Assembly (NCBI GenBank): GCA_965228005.1
Contig: CBDDGV010000001.1
Coordinates: 496,001-560,000 of the forward strand
DNA from: JBCCXZ01 sp965228005
Lineage (GTDB): Bacteria; Planctomycetota; Planctomycetia; Pirellulales; Lacipirellulaceae
Length of the DNA stretch: 64,000 nucleotides
Reading direction: 5' to 3'
The translations under genes were made by a program, and so were the position numbers. A model generated the notes under the pieces. The model was not told the origin of the DNA. It did not search any database and saw only the letters and a list, made by a program, of their open reading frames with translations. Numbering within the stretch: the stretch's first letter is position 1; each line of letters begins with the position of its first letter. Shown one piece after another: positions 26,372 to 36,866 of this stretch.

Positions 26372-29300
26372 CTATGGTTCCAACAGCACGCCGATCTCCG
26401 CCGCGGTGGCGAGCGCCTGACCGTTTGTGGCGCTCAGGGCTACGAGCTTGATGAAGCGGCATTGCTGGGGCTCCTCGAACCGGACTTTCTTCAAGACCGC
26501 GTCGTCGGGCCACCTACCCGAAGCGATAGGCCGCGACCAATTCTCGCCATCATCGCTAGCCAGAACCTCGTAGTCTGCGATGCGACCGCTGCTAGAATTC
26601 TGGCGAGGGAGGTAAGTCATACCGCCAAGAGTGACCGTCTGTTTCAGGTCGACTACCAGGTGGTGTGGCATCGGCGCGGGGCTCGGCATCCTGGTTGAGC
26701 TCCAGATCGTCTTCGGGTTGCCGTCGAGCGTTTGGTTTGCCTCGTGCAGCGGTTCGTGACAGTTGGCAGCGACCGTAGCCCCGAGCCGCTGGATTGCGCT
26801 CGGTTCCCTGAACAGGCTTCTCACGTGGTCCGGCGTCCACTCGTCGGCGGGCGCGAAATCATCGGAGACCATGTAGGACAAGAGGCTCCGCCGCAACTGC
26901 CTCGCGACGGGACGCTCGTCGAGGTCCGACTCAATGTCCATGGCGCAAATCATCAGACGCCCGGAGCCGATGCGGGCCTCCGTGAGCAAGGCCAAACGCC
27001 GACAGTCGTTCCAGTCATCAATCGGCTGCACGATAGGCCGGTAAGGCGCCGGTACCTCGTCGAGGACCATCGGCTTGGATCGCTCAAACAACTCCCACCA
27101 GTTCCAATCGGTATGGAAGCTGGTCGGGAACTCAGCAAACGCAGGGTGATCGGCCTGGCACAGCACGCCCAGCGTATGCTCCTGCTGGCTCGGAAAAGTG
27201 ATCCGGTTCCAAAACACCGGGCGGAAGGTGCCGAAGGTTTGGCCGCGGATCGTGTAGTGCGGCGGGAGAAACAAGACCCGCTCTCCCCGCTCCAAGGCCT
27301 CCATGGTCTCTTCGAGATCCGAAGAAACGACCATGTCAGCGGGCGGGTCTGCCTCGACGGTATCGGGGTAGACCCACACAGACCATTCGTTCGTGATGTC
27401 GCTGTTCACGAGTGCTGTAGAAAAGACCAAGCGGGTTGGCGCCTGCAGCTTACTCAGGTCAACAGCTATCTCTCCAACCTTGGTTACCGATCCGGTCGGC
27501 ATCTCTTGCGAGTCCAGCAAGCCCTCGGCACAAACCTGCCCTTCCGGAGTGGCCAGCCGCCACGACACCTGGGCTCCGGAAAGGTCTTCCGGGCCGTAGT
27601 TGGCAACATCCACGCTCGCCTCAAAAGTCTCATCATTAGTCCAGACGAAACGCGGCATCCGCGCCAGGATTACGGTGTGGTTGCAGAAGCTCCGGAACTC
27701 TTCCGGGCTGATGTAGCCTTTCGAATCCCACAGAGCGTCAAGCACCCCGACAGGAGCCGTTCCCTGGCCGGGGAAGTCCTGCAGCGAGAGCAGTTGGATG
27801 CCCGCCTGGCCGGGCGTCCTCAAGGCCGCTTCGATTTCCTGTTTGTAAAGCAACGCCTGGAATTTGCCAGAAGCGAGCAAGAAATCGGCAGCCTGATCGA
27901 CCATGCCAGCGCGATCCAGCAGATCGCGGAAGACATCCAAGTTCTTTGCCTTGAAGAAACCCGTGTACTTAAGCCGCTCGGCTAGGTTCGGGTACACGCA
28001 CCATTGGCCTATTTCGTGCGTGATGATCGGGATGTCATTCTCCTCGATAATCTGGCGGTAATCGGCTGCCGACTGCGGCTTGTGATCCAGTCGCAACGGC
28101 ACGAACCGTTGCAGACGCGCTTCTTGATTGATGTGGAACTGGTTCGCGGGCAAGTGAGGCCAGCCCGCGCCGCAGGTGTAGTAGTGCCGGGGGTCCTCCG
28201 CCGCCCACGACCGCACGAGCGGCTCAAGCACTGCGGCCCGGTTCGTGCCGTGCGGCTCGTTGCTCGCTGCCATCAACACAAAGGAAGGATGGTTGCCGTA
28301 CTCCTTTAGCATGCGGGCCGATTCTTCATGAATCCATGTATCCACGGCCGTTCCGTAACCAAAGTTGGCCCAAGCGGAGCACTCGACCTCAAAGAAGAAC
28401 CCGAGTTCGTCCGCGGCGATGAACGCCGCCTTGGGCGGGCACCAGGAATGGAACCGGATGTGGTTCAGCCCGTGCGCTTTGCAGACGCGCAGGATCTTCT
28501 TCCAACTCGCGAGGTCCGTCGCCGGATAGCCGGTTTCCGGGAAGACAGCGCACTCCAGAGTGCCCCGCAGGAAGACGTTTCTCCCGTTTAGTGTGAACTG
28601 CGTGCCCGCAATGCTAAATTCCCTTAGCCCGAAGGAAGTGGAGAACTCGGCGGCTTTGTCTTGTTCGGCGTCGCGGCGAAGCTCTGCATTCAGCTTATAC
28701 ACGACCGGCGAATACTCGTCCCACAACTGCGCTTCTTCGCCGAGCGGGTATTCGAATTCCAGCTCAGCCCCTTCATCCTCCCAAGCTACCTGCCACGATT
28801 TCGCTTCCGCCTCGTGAGCCGCCTCGGCGTTGGTGGTCTCAGCGCGAACCGTGAGCACACCCTTTCCCGGTTTACCCGTGTGGTTGCCGAGCTTCACCTT
28901 CAAGCGAGCAGATTTCTGTTCTAAGTCCGGATACACCTGGACGTCTTCAATCCAGACCCTGTCTGTGGCGAAAAGCCTCAAGTCTCCAACGATACCGTTC
29001 CAGTTTCCTTGCGTCTGATCCGAGACGCTGTGTGCGTCGTTCCCAACGGGCACAACAACTCGGTTATCCACGCGTATCGTGAGGCGGTTGGATCCCGTCC
29101 GCAGCACGTCGGTCAGGTCGTACCGATGTGGTACCCCAAGGCCGTCTCGTTTGCCGATCTCTTGATCGCCCACCCACAGGGTGGTCTCCCAATGCGGCCT
29201 CTCCAGCAGGAGAACGATCCGACGGTCCGACCACGACTCCGGGATCTTCACGTCACGCTGATACCAGGCCGTGCCTACATAGTGCCGCGTCGGGGTGAGC

Positions 29301-29614
29301 CAGAAGGGGCACTTGAAGTCTTCGTCGCCCAAGTAGCGCTGAAAACGAGGGTCTTCTAAAAGGCGTATCCCTATGCCGCCGGTCCAATCGCTCCCCTTGG
29401 TCGGGCGGTCGCCAAACCCCTGGTTCTGGAGGGAGCCCGGCAGAGTAATTCCATCGGAAAGAACCTCGGTGAACCACTTCTGCTCGACGCCCGCGTCTTG
29501 CCGGTCCATTCGAAAACGCCACTCTCCTTGCAACTCAAGCTCGCTGGAGCCTGACTTGGCTTCCATCGGCAGCAGGAGCAAGAGTGCGTACACGCATATA
29601 CAGAGTCTCATCAT
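26372..29614 (-). CDS. Secreted GH2-family glycosidase with C-terminal discoidin-like domain
   Basis: A 1080-residue protein with a signal peptide (about 1-20). The N-terminal part is a GH2 sugar-binding jelly roll (LLLERPHWETTLWVGDQEIG), followed by an Ig-like domain and a TIM barrel carrying the acid/base Glu in MAASNEPHG and the nucleophile Glu in THEIGQWC. The last 130 residues look like an F5/8 type C carbohydrate-binding domain (NQTLDGNPKTIW ... RFIKLVALS). Likely a beta-galactosidase or related exo-enzyme; specificity is not assigned. Confidence 0.87.
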   Translation of the reverse strand: MMRLCICVYALLLLLPMEAKSGSSELELQGEWRFRMDRQDAGVEQKWFTEVLSDGITLPGSLQNQGFGDRPTKGSDWTGGIGIRLLEDPRFQRYLGDEDFKCPFWLTPTRHYVGTAWYQRDVKIPESWSDRRIVLLLERPHWETTLWVGDQEIGKRDGLGVPHRYDLTDVLRTGSNRLTIRVDNRVVVPVGNDAHSVSDQTQGNWNGIVGDLRLFATDRVWIEDVQVYPDLEQKSARLKVKLGNHTGKPGKGVLTVRAETTNAEAAHEAEAKSWQVAWEDEGAELEFEYPLGEEAQLWDEYSPVVYKLNAELRRDAEQDKAAEFSTSFGLREFSIAGTQFTLNGRNVFLRGTLECAVFPETGYPATDLASWKKILRVCKAHGLNHIRFHSWCPPKAAFIAADELGFFFEVECSAWANFGYGTAVDTWIHEESARMLKEYGNHPSFVLMAASNEPHGTNRAAVLEPLVRSWAAEDPRHYYTCGAGWPHLPANQFHINQEARLQRFVPLRLDHKPQSAADYRQIIEENDIPIITHEIGQWCVYPNLAERLKYTGFFKAKNLDVFRDLLDRAGMVDQAADFLLASGKFQALLYKQEIEAALRTPGQAGIQLLSLQDFPGQGTAPVGVLDALWDSKGYISPEEFRSFCNHTVILARMPRFVWTNDETFEASVDVANYGPEDLSGAQVSWRLATPEGQVCAEGLLDSQEMPTGSVTKVGEIAVDLSKLQAPTRLVFSTALVNSDITNEWSVWVYPDTVEADPPADMVVSSDLEETMEALERGERVLFLPPHYTIRGQTFGTFRPVFWNRITFPSQQEHTLGVLCQADHPAFAEFPTSFHTDWNWWELFERSKPMVLDEVPAPYRPIVQPIDDWNDCRRLALLTEARIGSGRLMICAMDIESDLDERPVARQLRRSLLSYMVSDDFAPADEWTPDHVRSLFREPSAIQRLGATVAANCHEPLHEANQTLDGNPKTIWSSTRMPSPAPMPHHLVVDLKQTVTLGGMTYLPRQNSSSGRIADYEVLASDDGENWSRPIASGRWPDDAVLKKVRFEEPQQCRFIKLVALSATNGQALATAAEIGVLLEP

Positions 29615-29669
29615 GTTTGCCTTCTCAGCAGACGTGTCTTGGGTTTAAGAAAGTCCATAGTGCGATGAC

Positions 29670-31109
29670 CTATTGCGTCAACTCACGCTCGATAGCCTCT
29701 AGCGACTTGCCCTTTGTTTCCGGCAGCCTCTGGTACAGCCCAACGAACGACACCAGGCAAATCGAGGCGTAGAGGAAGAAGGTTCCGTGTACGCCCAATC
29801 CGTCCCACTGGAACGCATAGGTCTCCAGCCCGTTTGTCAGGATCGGGAAACAGAAGGTGAGAACAAGGCAGGCGGTCCACAGGCTCGTCACCGCCACAGA
29901 CATGCCTGCTCCGCGGATCCGGTTGGGGTAGATCTCTGATATGAGCACCCAAGTGACCGGCGCAAGAGACATCGCATACACTGCGATCGCCGTCACCACG
30001 AGGACCAGCATGTGGATGCCTTTGCTGTCCAGCAAGTAGCACGCGCCAAGGATCGAGTAGATGACGGCCAACCCGGCCGCGCCGATCAGCATCAGGACAC
30101 GGCGGCCGACACGGTCGACAAACGCGATCGCGACGAAGGTAAACAGAACGTTCACAACACCGGTAATCACGATGTTGAACATGATCCCGCTCACGCCGTA
30201 GCCGGCTGCCGCGAAGATTTCTTGGGCGTAGTTGAATATGGAATTGATCCCGCACCACTGTTGGAAAACAGCCAGGAAGACGCCCAGCGCGACAATACCA
30301 CGGAGCTGCGGGGCAAAGAGCTCCCTCAACCGCAGCTGGCTTCCCGAGTCTTCCGAGAGGGTGTCCTGGATGTTCCGGAGTTCGGAGTCCGCGTAGCCGT
30401 CGCCCCCCACCCGCGTCAGGATTCGCCGCGCAAGTTCGGGGTCTCCGGCCTTCACAAGCCAACGAGGGCTCTCGGGCACCAGGAACATCAGCAGGAAGAA
30501 CGCGAGCGCCGGCACGGTCTCGGCGGCAAACATCCATCTCCACCCAGACTGGCCGTTCCACGATGCCCGGATAAAGTCCAGCGTGGCGTCGTCAGGCACT
30601 TGCTCTGCGATCAACCAGTTGATGATCTGGGCGGCGAGTATGCCAATGACGATCGTGAGTTGGTTGATCGAAACAAACCTGCCCCGCATCTCAGCAGGGG
30701 AGACCTCGGCAATAAACATCGGCGACAGGCTCGACGCGAGACCGATCCCTGCTCCCCCGAGGAGGCGGAACACGTTGAAAGCCGCGAAGCTTGACACCAG
30801 GGCTGTGCCAATCGCCGAGAGCGTGAAGAGGAAACCGGAGAGGATCAGCAGCCGCTTCCTGCCATAGCGATCCGACAAGGTGCCCGAGACGACCGCCCCC
30901 GCCAGGCAGCCGAGGAGGGCGCTGCTCATCGCCCAGCCCTGCGAAAGCGGCGATTCGGAGATCCCGAAGTACGGCTCGTAGAACGGCTTCGCGCCGCCGA
31001 TGACGACCCAGTCGTAGCCGAAGAGCAAGCCGCCCATCGCCGCGACCAGGCAAATCAACCACAGGTAGGCCATCCTATAAGGCGGAGCAGTGGAAGAGGA
31101 GTCTGTCAT
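29670..31109 (-). CDS. MFS sugar porter
   Basis: A 479-residue transporter with 12 predicted helices and the sugar-porter motifs: GGLLFGYDWVVIGG in helix 1, DRYGRKRLL between helices 2 and 3, PESPRWLV at the end of helix 6, DRVGRR after helix 8 and PETKGKSLE at the C-terminus. It should import a monosaccharide, probably by proton symport, released by the adjacent glycosidases. Confidence 0.9.
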   Translation of the reverse strand: MTDSSSTAPPYRMAYLWLICLVAAMGGLLFGYDWVVIGGAKPFYEPYFGISESPLSQGWAMSSALLGCLAGAVVSGTLSDRYGRKRLLILSGFLFTLSAIGTALVSSFAAFNVFRLLGGAGIGLASSLSPMFIAEVSPAEMRGRFVSINQLTIVIGILAAQIINWLIAEQVPDDATLDFIRASWNGQSGWRWMFAAETVPALAFFLLMFLVPESPRWLVKAGDPELARRILTRVGGDGYADSELRNIQDTLSEDSGSQLRLRELFAPQLRGIVALGVFLAVFQQWCGINSIFNYAQEIFAAAGYGVSGIMFNIVITGVVNVLFTFVAIAFVDRVGRRVLMLIGAAGLAVIYSILGACYLLDSKGIHMLVLVVTAIAVYAMSLAPVTWVLISEIYPNRIRGAGMSVAVTSLWTACLVLTFCFPILTNGLETYAFQWDGLGVHGTFFLYASICLVSFVGLYQRLPETKGKSLEAIERELTQ

Positions 31110-31204
31110 AGAAAGTCTATTACTCGGAGCAGCACAAATCCGAAGGCAGCAGAGACGAATGGTCGCTTAGTCACGCCCTCAGACTTCGAGGCAGATCAAG
31201 AAAG

Positions 31205-32542
31205 CTAGTTCTCTGTGTCAAGTTCCTGAGGTTTGTCATCATTCTCCTCCATCCATTCATCGAGCGCCTCCCGCAGCCTCTGAAGAGTATCTGTGTGTTC
31301 GGCGGATTCCGACAGGTTGCGCGTCTCATAGGGGTCTTCAATAACGTCGTAAAGTTCTTCCACAGGCTTCCGCTCTGCGAACATCAGGGCTTGGGCGGGA
31401 GTCAACTCGCCGCTCGCATAGAGATCGCGTGCCGCCCGCCACTCCGGGTGCTTGTACTTCGTGTAGCTCGCGACTAGGTAACCGTTCTCTGGCCGGTAGT
31501 TGCGGATGTACTTGTAGCGCTCGTCGCGTACGCAACGCATCGGGTCCATGACGTCGTCGCACAAGTCGCGTGCTGCGAAGACGTACTCACGATTGGCTGC
31601 GTGGTCGCCCAAGAAAACGTTGCCCTGCATTTTCGAGGGGATCTCCGCACCCGCCGTCGAAAGAGAGGTCGGGGCCAAGTCGATCAGGCTGACCAACTCG
31701 TCGTTCACCAAGCCTGCACCGATGCTGCGCGGGTAGCGAACAATCAACGGAACCCGCAGGCCCTCGTCGTAGAGCCACTGCTTCCCACGGTACATGGTCC
31801 TGCCGTTGTCGCCGAAGAAGAAGATAAGCGTCTCGTCCATCAACGCTTCCTCCTCAAGCCGCTTCAAGACCTCCCCTACTTTGCGGTCCATCTCCACAAT
31901 GTGGTCGAGGTACTTGCCGTAGCTGGATCGCATTGTCGGGTGGTCTGGGTAGACGGGCGGAACCGTGATTGTTTCGGGATCAACGTGCGTGCGCAGTTGC
32001 TCCCACCCGCCCCAGCCCGATCGGTGGGGTTCAACAAAATTGAGAAGCGCAAAGAACGGTTGTCCCGGGTTGCGGTGCGACCAATCGTCGCTGTCGAACA
32101 CCTTCCCCTCTGGGATGAAGTTAAAGTCCTTCTTCGGATTGCCCATCAAACAAGTGTGATACCCGGCGTCTGCCAGCCACTGGGAGATGGTCCGGACGCC
32201 CTGTGGCAGCGGCCGCTGGCGGCTAGCGGGCGTGCGATGGTCGAGCGCATGGATCGCGGTCGCGTGAACGCCCGTGTTGAACGCCGATCGGCTAGGAGAG
32301 CAGACAGGCGCTGAGCAGAAGGCGTTGTCGAAACGCATCCCTTCCCTCGCCAGCCGGTCGATGTTCGGTGTCCGAATCGACTGCAACCCGTAGCAGCTAA
32401 GGTCCGCCCCCATGTCTTCTCCCACGAGCCACAGGATGTTCGGCCGCGGTTGCAAGTCACCAGCTACCGCAATGCCGCCGACGCATGGCGCAGAGAGCGC
32501 CAGCATCGTCAGCAGAGTACGACGGCGGAGTGCGGATGTCAT
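31205..32542 (-). CDS. Sulfatase, formylglycine-dependent
   Basis: A 445-residue exported sulfatase with a Tat/Sec-like N-terminus (RRRTLL, residues 6-11). The active-site signature CSPSR starts at Cys81 and would be matured to formylglycine by a sulfatase-modifying enzyme not present in this window. The first metal-binding region NILWLVGEDMG and the FFGDNG block (Asp/Asn) are intact. No PEP-CTERM tail, unlike the other two sulfatases. It removes sulfate esters or N-sulfate from a carbohydrate; family S1_8-like heparan-type sulfatases are the nearest I recognise. Confidence 0.9.
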   Translation of the reverse strand: MTSALRRRTLLTMLALSAPCVGGIAVAGDLQPRPNILWLVGEDMGADLSCYGLQSIRTPNIDRLAREGMRFDNAFCSAPVCSPSRSAFNTGVHATAIHALDHRTPASRQRPLPQGVRTISQWLADAGYHTCLMGNPKKDFNFIPEGKVFDSDDWSHRNPGQPFFALLNFVEPHRSGWGGWEQLRTHVDPETITVPPVYPDHPTMRSSYGKYLDHIVEMDRKVGEVLKRLEEEALMDETLIFFFGDNGRTMYRGKQWLYDEGLRVPLIVRYPRSIGAGLVNDELVSLIDLAPTSLSTAGAEIPSKMQGNVFLGDHAANREYVFAARDLCDDVMDPMRCVRDERYKYIRNYRPENGYLVASYTKYKHPEWRAARDLYASGELTPAQALMFAERKPVEELYDVIEDPYETRNLSESAEHTDTLQRLREALDEWMEENDDKPQELDTEN

Positions 32543-32733
32543 AGCTACCTCAACCGGCTCGCCGGTGTGCTTGCGTGGAGATCGTGTTCACTGCGTCGGC
32601 CTCTCAGGGGCTGTGATTAGCTTGGTTGTGCCATCACGACCCCTAAGTCGACTCCGACGTTTTTCGGCCCCAACCAGGTGCAGCTTCTACCGGAGCCGAG
32701 GCCGTTGGCGTGTCCTAAGGTTCTGCAACGCAC

Positions 32734-34152
32734 TCACTTCTCCTGCTCGACAAGTAAGGTCACAACACTCTGCGGCGGGAGCCGGACTTGTCCGTCAGCG
32801 GCCGGAAGAGATACTCGTTGCAGGTCATGTTCTGACGAAGTCACCCACGTCTCTGCGATATGCACCCGCTGCGACTCTTTGTTGACCAGGCACGCATGAA
32901 ACGGCTCATCTCCCGGGTTGACGACGACACAGACGATCGGATCGTCCTGTCCGCCCATCGCGGCAAGCACCGGGATGGCTTCACTGCTCGACGCCTCGAC
33001 CCGATGCCAACCCGGCCTGATGAATCGGCTGAAGTTCGCAAGTGCCCACAGCCGCTTGTTGGTCTCAATGAGCCGAGTGTCTTCGGTCACTGTGATGAGG
33101 GCGTCCCGGTAGTCGAACGGCGAGGCCCCGAGCCAACTGCACCACACGTTGACGTCGCAGATTGTGAGGTCTGATACCACCGTGCGTGCCAGGATGCACG
33201 CCGACTCCATGCCGGGTGCACGGCCCCACTTCATTTCACACCACTCGGTCATGTGGAGCGGCTTCTGCAGCCCCGCGTCTTCGGCCCAACGCGCAAAGGC
33301 GCGACGGTGCTGGTCAGTGCTCCAGTACGAATGCACCGAGTAGGACGAGATGGCGCCACGCAGCACGGGGTCGTCAATGATCGGCGCCAAGTATTCTGGC
33401 GTCGTCTGCCAGGACCCGCTGTCGAACACCTCGAGAGAGACATCTGGGATCCGCTCAGCGGCATGGTCTACAAACACGCTGAGAAACGCCTTCAGCTCAT
33501 CAGGCGTGAAGTGCAGCCCCTCACCATTGGCGTTGTTCCAATCCCACTGCGGCTCGTTGATCGGGCTGAAGGACGAAACCGGCAAACCCTCTCGGCGAAG
33601 CAGGTCCACGATATCGCACAGATAGGTTGCGTAAGCCTCGTAGTTGTGCGGCGACAGATTGCACACCTCCTGGTCGGCGTTTGCGACCACTTTCCCGCTA
33701 ACGGTCATCCGCCCCGGGGGTGAGCAGGCAAAAGCGACAACCTGTTCGGCGCCGATAGTCAAAGCCTCTTTCGCGAGCGTAATTGCCGGGTCCCTCTCGA
33801 CTTCGTACTGGCCGGGAGCCGCCTCGATGCAAGGCGCGCGACGCCAGTCGTCCAGCAGTTCTTCTCCCCCGCCGGCTCCGATGTGGTAACGGCAAATCGT
33901 AAGGCCCGCCCCGCTGTCGCGGTCAAAAAGCAGCTCAAGCACCTCCCGTCGCTCCTCTTCGGGCCATAGCCCTACCCTTGGTCCCCACCACGCGATGCTG
34001 GTGCCGAAGCCGTCAATCTCCTGATGGGTAACGCTCGGATCGATCGTGATCGTTACGCTCTGCTCCTCAGCGTGCATAGGAATCGCAGTTAGCGAGGCAG
34101 CAAACAGCGCGATGGTCTGAACTGATCGCCGATGTGCTCGAAAGCCTGTCAT
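32734..34152 (-). CDS. GH30-like glycosidase (candidate endo-beta-1,6-galactanase)
   Basis: About 472 residues after a signal peptide ending near MHA. The (b/a)8 barrel begins with HQEIDGFGTSIAWWG, has CRYHIGAGGG, the acid/base Glu in SPINEPQW and the nucleophile Glu in HMTEWCEMKW, ending in a small beta domain (VVVNPGDEP). This matches GH30 enzymes close to endo-beta-1,6-galactanases. The frame extends to an ATG at 34269 that overlaps the upstream sulfatase by 20 bases; I place the start at 34152 because it begins the signal peptide, but either is possible. Confidence 0.83.
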   Translation of the reverse strand: MTGFRAHRRSVQTIALFAASLTAIPMHAEEQSVTITIDPSVTHQEIDGFGTSIAWWGPRVGLWPEEERREVLELLFDRDSGAGLTICRYHIGAGGGEELLDDWRRAPCIEAAPGQYEVERDPAITLAKEALTIGAEQVVAFACSPPGRMTVSGKVVANADQEVCNLSPHNYEAYATYLCDIVDLLRREGLPVSSFSPINEPQWDWNNANGEGLHFTPDELKAFLSVFVDHAAERIPDVSLEVFDSGSWQTTPEYLAPIIDDPVLRGAISSYSVHSYWSTDQHRRAFARWAEDAGLQKPLHMTEWCEMKWGRAPGMESACILARTVVSDLTICDVNVWCSWLGASPFDYRDALITVTEDTRLIETNKRLWALANFSRFIRPGWHRVEASSSEAIPVLAAMGGQDDPIVCVVVNPGDEPFHACLVNKESQRVHIAETWVTSSEHDLQRVSLPAADGQVRLPPQSVVTLLVEQEK

Positions 34153-34249
34153 GAAGTTAACTGCGTAGGTGTTTGATTTGCCAATGAAGCTACTCGCCTT
34201 CACGAATCCGGGTTTCCTTTTTCGACGCGAAAGGCTTAGGAGCGATTTC

Positions 34250-36850
34250 TCAGGAAGCGGAATTGACATAGAGCTGTGTATCTCTGACTCGACGAATGGA
34301 AGTCGGTCCGAAGACCCATCTCGAAAAGGCTGACAGATTGCACACCAGCCCGGCTATCGCGAGCGACTTGGGCTCAGGCACAGTGAAAGAGCTTGCGCTG
34401 CTGGAGTCGCCGGTGAAGTGTCGCTGCCACTCGATCAGGTCGGCGTTATCGACATCGCCGTCTAGATCGGCGTCGCCGTGAGCTTGTGTCGCTCCAATCT
34501 CGAGGCCTACGTTTGTCTGCCATACCCCGAGGTCTGCTGCGTCGACGTCGCCGTCGAGATCAAAGTCTCCTGGCGCGGCAAGATCGATGGAGAATTCTTC
34601 GATCAACACGTTTCCTGGCTCCGACGAAAACGTGCCCTGCGTTATGCCGACGAGCAAGCCAAGAGGCAGATCGGGTCGGGCCGACGAAAAGAACTCCGTC
34701 CACACGGCCCCGTCGTGGGAGATGAAGCCGGTGAGCAAATCTCCGGAGCGCACTAAGCGGAAGAACTTGAAGACTCCCGAGAGCGTGTCTTCACCAGTGC
34801 GGATACCGTTATCGATATTCCGGGCCTGTGCGAAGTCGGTCGTGTTCGAGCGGTCCTGCTGGCCGATCCAGACAAACTCCTGGTCCAGCGCGGACGGCTT
34901 AGCGGCTACGATCGCTGCGACGTTGAAGTTGACGCCTTCCATGGCGGCGATCTCCATCGTGGCTTCGAAATCGCCAAGGATATGCTTGTAGAGGAAGGGC
35001 GACGCAAAGTCACCCGCAACGAAACGTGCGTTGCTGGTCATCGACAGCGTGCCCGTACCAGAACTGGACTCCAATGCGGTCGCATCGGCAGGGTTGGCCA
35101 CGCCGTCCCACCGGGTTCCGGCCACAGCGTGGGTCCTGAAATCGTGGTCGGCATCAAACGGTGCATGGAACGCAGGCAATCCCATCCCAAGCGTCAACGC
35201 GGGAGGACCCTCCGCCAGCGTGTTGGTCATGGTGTCGATCGGCATCTGAGCGTTGACAGACTTCAGGTAATCGCTCAGCGCTGAACTCAGTGCGTTCGCA
35301 ACTCCGGGGTTCTCCAGAAGCACGCTGGTGGTCTCGCTGATGGCGTTCGAGAGGTCGTACAATTCGTAGCGCGGGTTGTCGTAGAAGTAGATCAGTTTCC
35401 AGTCGCCTTCTACGACTGAGCTCACGAAGCTGCCTCCCTCGACTTCGGTGCTCGTCGCGTCTTGCGGGCTGATGTGCGGATAGTGCCAATAGACCCGGCC
35501 GCGCCCGAAGGTTTGGCCTTCGAGGGCGTTGCGAACGCTGACGCCGTCCATGCTGGCATTCTGGATCGGATCGCCGGGGACGCCCGTGAGGTCGAGAAGC
35601 GTGGGATAGATGTCGTGCGAGACCGCCCGGTTAGCTGTCACCAATCCCTGCGGGATGGACTGGTTCCCGGTCCAACTCACTATCAAGGGGACTCGGGTCC
35701 CCCCTTCGTACAGGCTCCCCTTGCCTTCGCGGAGGGGAGCGTTGTCGGTCGGTGAGGACGCTGAGGTGTCGAGCCCGCCGTGGTCTGACGTGAAAACGAT
35801 GATCGTGTCCTCACGCACGCTGTCGGACGTGTCCCCGTCGCTATTGGGGTCGTCGAGTCTACCCAAGAGCAGCCCGAGAGACTGGTCCATCTTCTCCACC
35901 ATGGCCGCGTAGGTGGGGTTGTCGTGCCCTTTGAGGTCCACGCCTTGCGACTGGAGCGTGCTAATCTTGTTTGAGTACTTATTGATGAGGTCGCCCGGGG
36001 CCTGGAGGGGCGTATGGACCAAGTAGTGAGACATCATCAGGAAGAACGGGTCTGGGTCGGCTGCCGCTTGCGACTGACCGATAAACGCTACGGCTTCTTC
36101 GGCTAGGGCATCCGAGAGGTACTTCGACGCAGGGTAGGTCCCCGGGGAGTCGAGACCGGGCATGCCCGCCCAAGCACCGTCAGCTCCGGCAAAGAACCCT
36201 CCTGCGAATCCTGGATTCCCCGAGGCGGTCCCACCCACATTCGAATCAAAGCCGTGTGCGGTTGGGTCGGTAGCCGGGTTGCCGCTCTCGCCAAGATGCC
36301 ATTTGCCGAAGAAGGCGGTGTCGTACCCAGCGTCGCGCATCGCCTCCGGCAGAGTCACATCCGAGGTTTGCAGGTTCTTCGTCCAATCGGAGGGCGACCG
36401 AACATTCTGGCCCTGGCTGACCCCGGAGCCGATCCAATCTGTGATACGGGTCCTGGCCGGGTTCTTGCCGGTCAAGAGTGACGCCCTCGTCGGAGAGCAT
36501 ACCGGCGCCGAGGCGTAGGCGTTTGCGAAGGTTACGCCAGTCGCGGCAAGGCTCCGCATGTTGGGCGTCTCGTAGAGCGGGCTCCCGTCAGGAAGCTCGG
36601 GAGCCGACTCCCAATCCGTCCAGCCCATGTCATCGACAAAGAAGAGTACGACGTTGGGCTGAGATGCGAGTGCAACCGTAGTGAGCCAACCGCACAGAAA
36701 AAGCGGGGATGCCCAGTATGCAAGGGCCAAGAGCGTTTGAGGCGGTAACGAGAAAGAACTGATCTTGGAATCGACTCTGTCCCGACGGGTGCGGCGCTGA
36801 CGGTTCGCTACGTGAGCGTAGCGAACCCTGGGTTTGTCACAATTTGATGA
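34250..36850 (-). CDS. Sulfatase with dockerin-like repeat and PEP-CTERM tail
   Basis: About 866 residues. A hydrophobic segment around residues 40-63 serves as signal peptide; the sulfatase core starts at NVVLFFVDDMGWTDW, with the active-site signature CSPTR at about Cys118 and FTSDHGG later. A C-terminal beta domain (DFRTHAVAGTRWDG...LGDFEATMEI, resembling a DUF1349-type carbohydrate-binding fold) follows, then dockerin-like repeats and a PEP-CTERM motif. After the hydrophobic helix the tail runs on for some 15 residues more than usual. Start taken at the ATG at 36850; a GTG 12 bases upstream is possible. Surface-anchored polysaccharide desulfation is expected. Confidence 0.87.
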   Translation of the reverse strand, partial: SSNCDKPRVRYAHVANRQRRTRRDRVDSKISSFSLPPQTLLALAYWASPLFLCGWLTTVALASQPNVVLFFVDDMGWTDWESAPELPDGSPLYETPNMRSLAATGVTFANAYASAPVCSPTRASLLTGKNPARTRITDWIGSGVSQGQNVRSPSDWTKNLQTSDVTLPEAMRDAGYDTAFFGKWHLGESGNPATDPTAHGFDSNVGGTASGNPGFAGGFFAGADGAWAGMPGLDSPGTYPASKYLSDALAEEAVAFIGQSQAAADPDPFFLMMSHYLVHTPLQAPGDLINKYSNKISTLQSQGVDLKGHDNPTYAAMVEKMDQSLGLLLGRLDDPNSDGDTSDSVREDTIIVFTSDHGGLDTSASSPTDNAPLREGKGSLYEGGTRVPLIVSWTGNQSIPQGLVTANRAVSHDIYPTLLDLTGVPGDPIQNASMDGVSVRNALEGQTFGRGRVYWHYPHISPQDATSTEVEGGSFVSSVVEGDWKLIYFYDNPRYELYDLSNAISETTSVLLENPGVANALSSALSDYLKSVNAQMPIDTMTNTLAEGPPALTLGMGLPAFHAPFDADHDFRTHAVAGTRWDGVANPADATALESSSGTGTLSMTSNARFVAGDFASPFLYKHILGDFEATMEIAAMEGVNFNVAAIVAAKPSALDQEFVWIGQQDRSNTTDFAQARNIDNGIRTGEDTLSGVFKFFRLVRSGDLLTGFISHDGAVWTEFFSSARPDLPLGLLVGITQGTFSSEPGNVLIEEFSIDLAAPGDFDLDGDVDAADLGVWQTNVGLEIGATQAHGDADLDGDVDNADLIEWQRHFTGDSSSASSFTVPEPKSLAIAGLVCNLSAFSRWVFGPTSIRRVRDTQLYVNSAS

Positions 36851-36866
36851 CATCCGGGCCACGCAG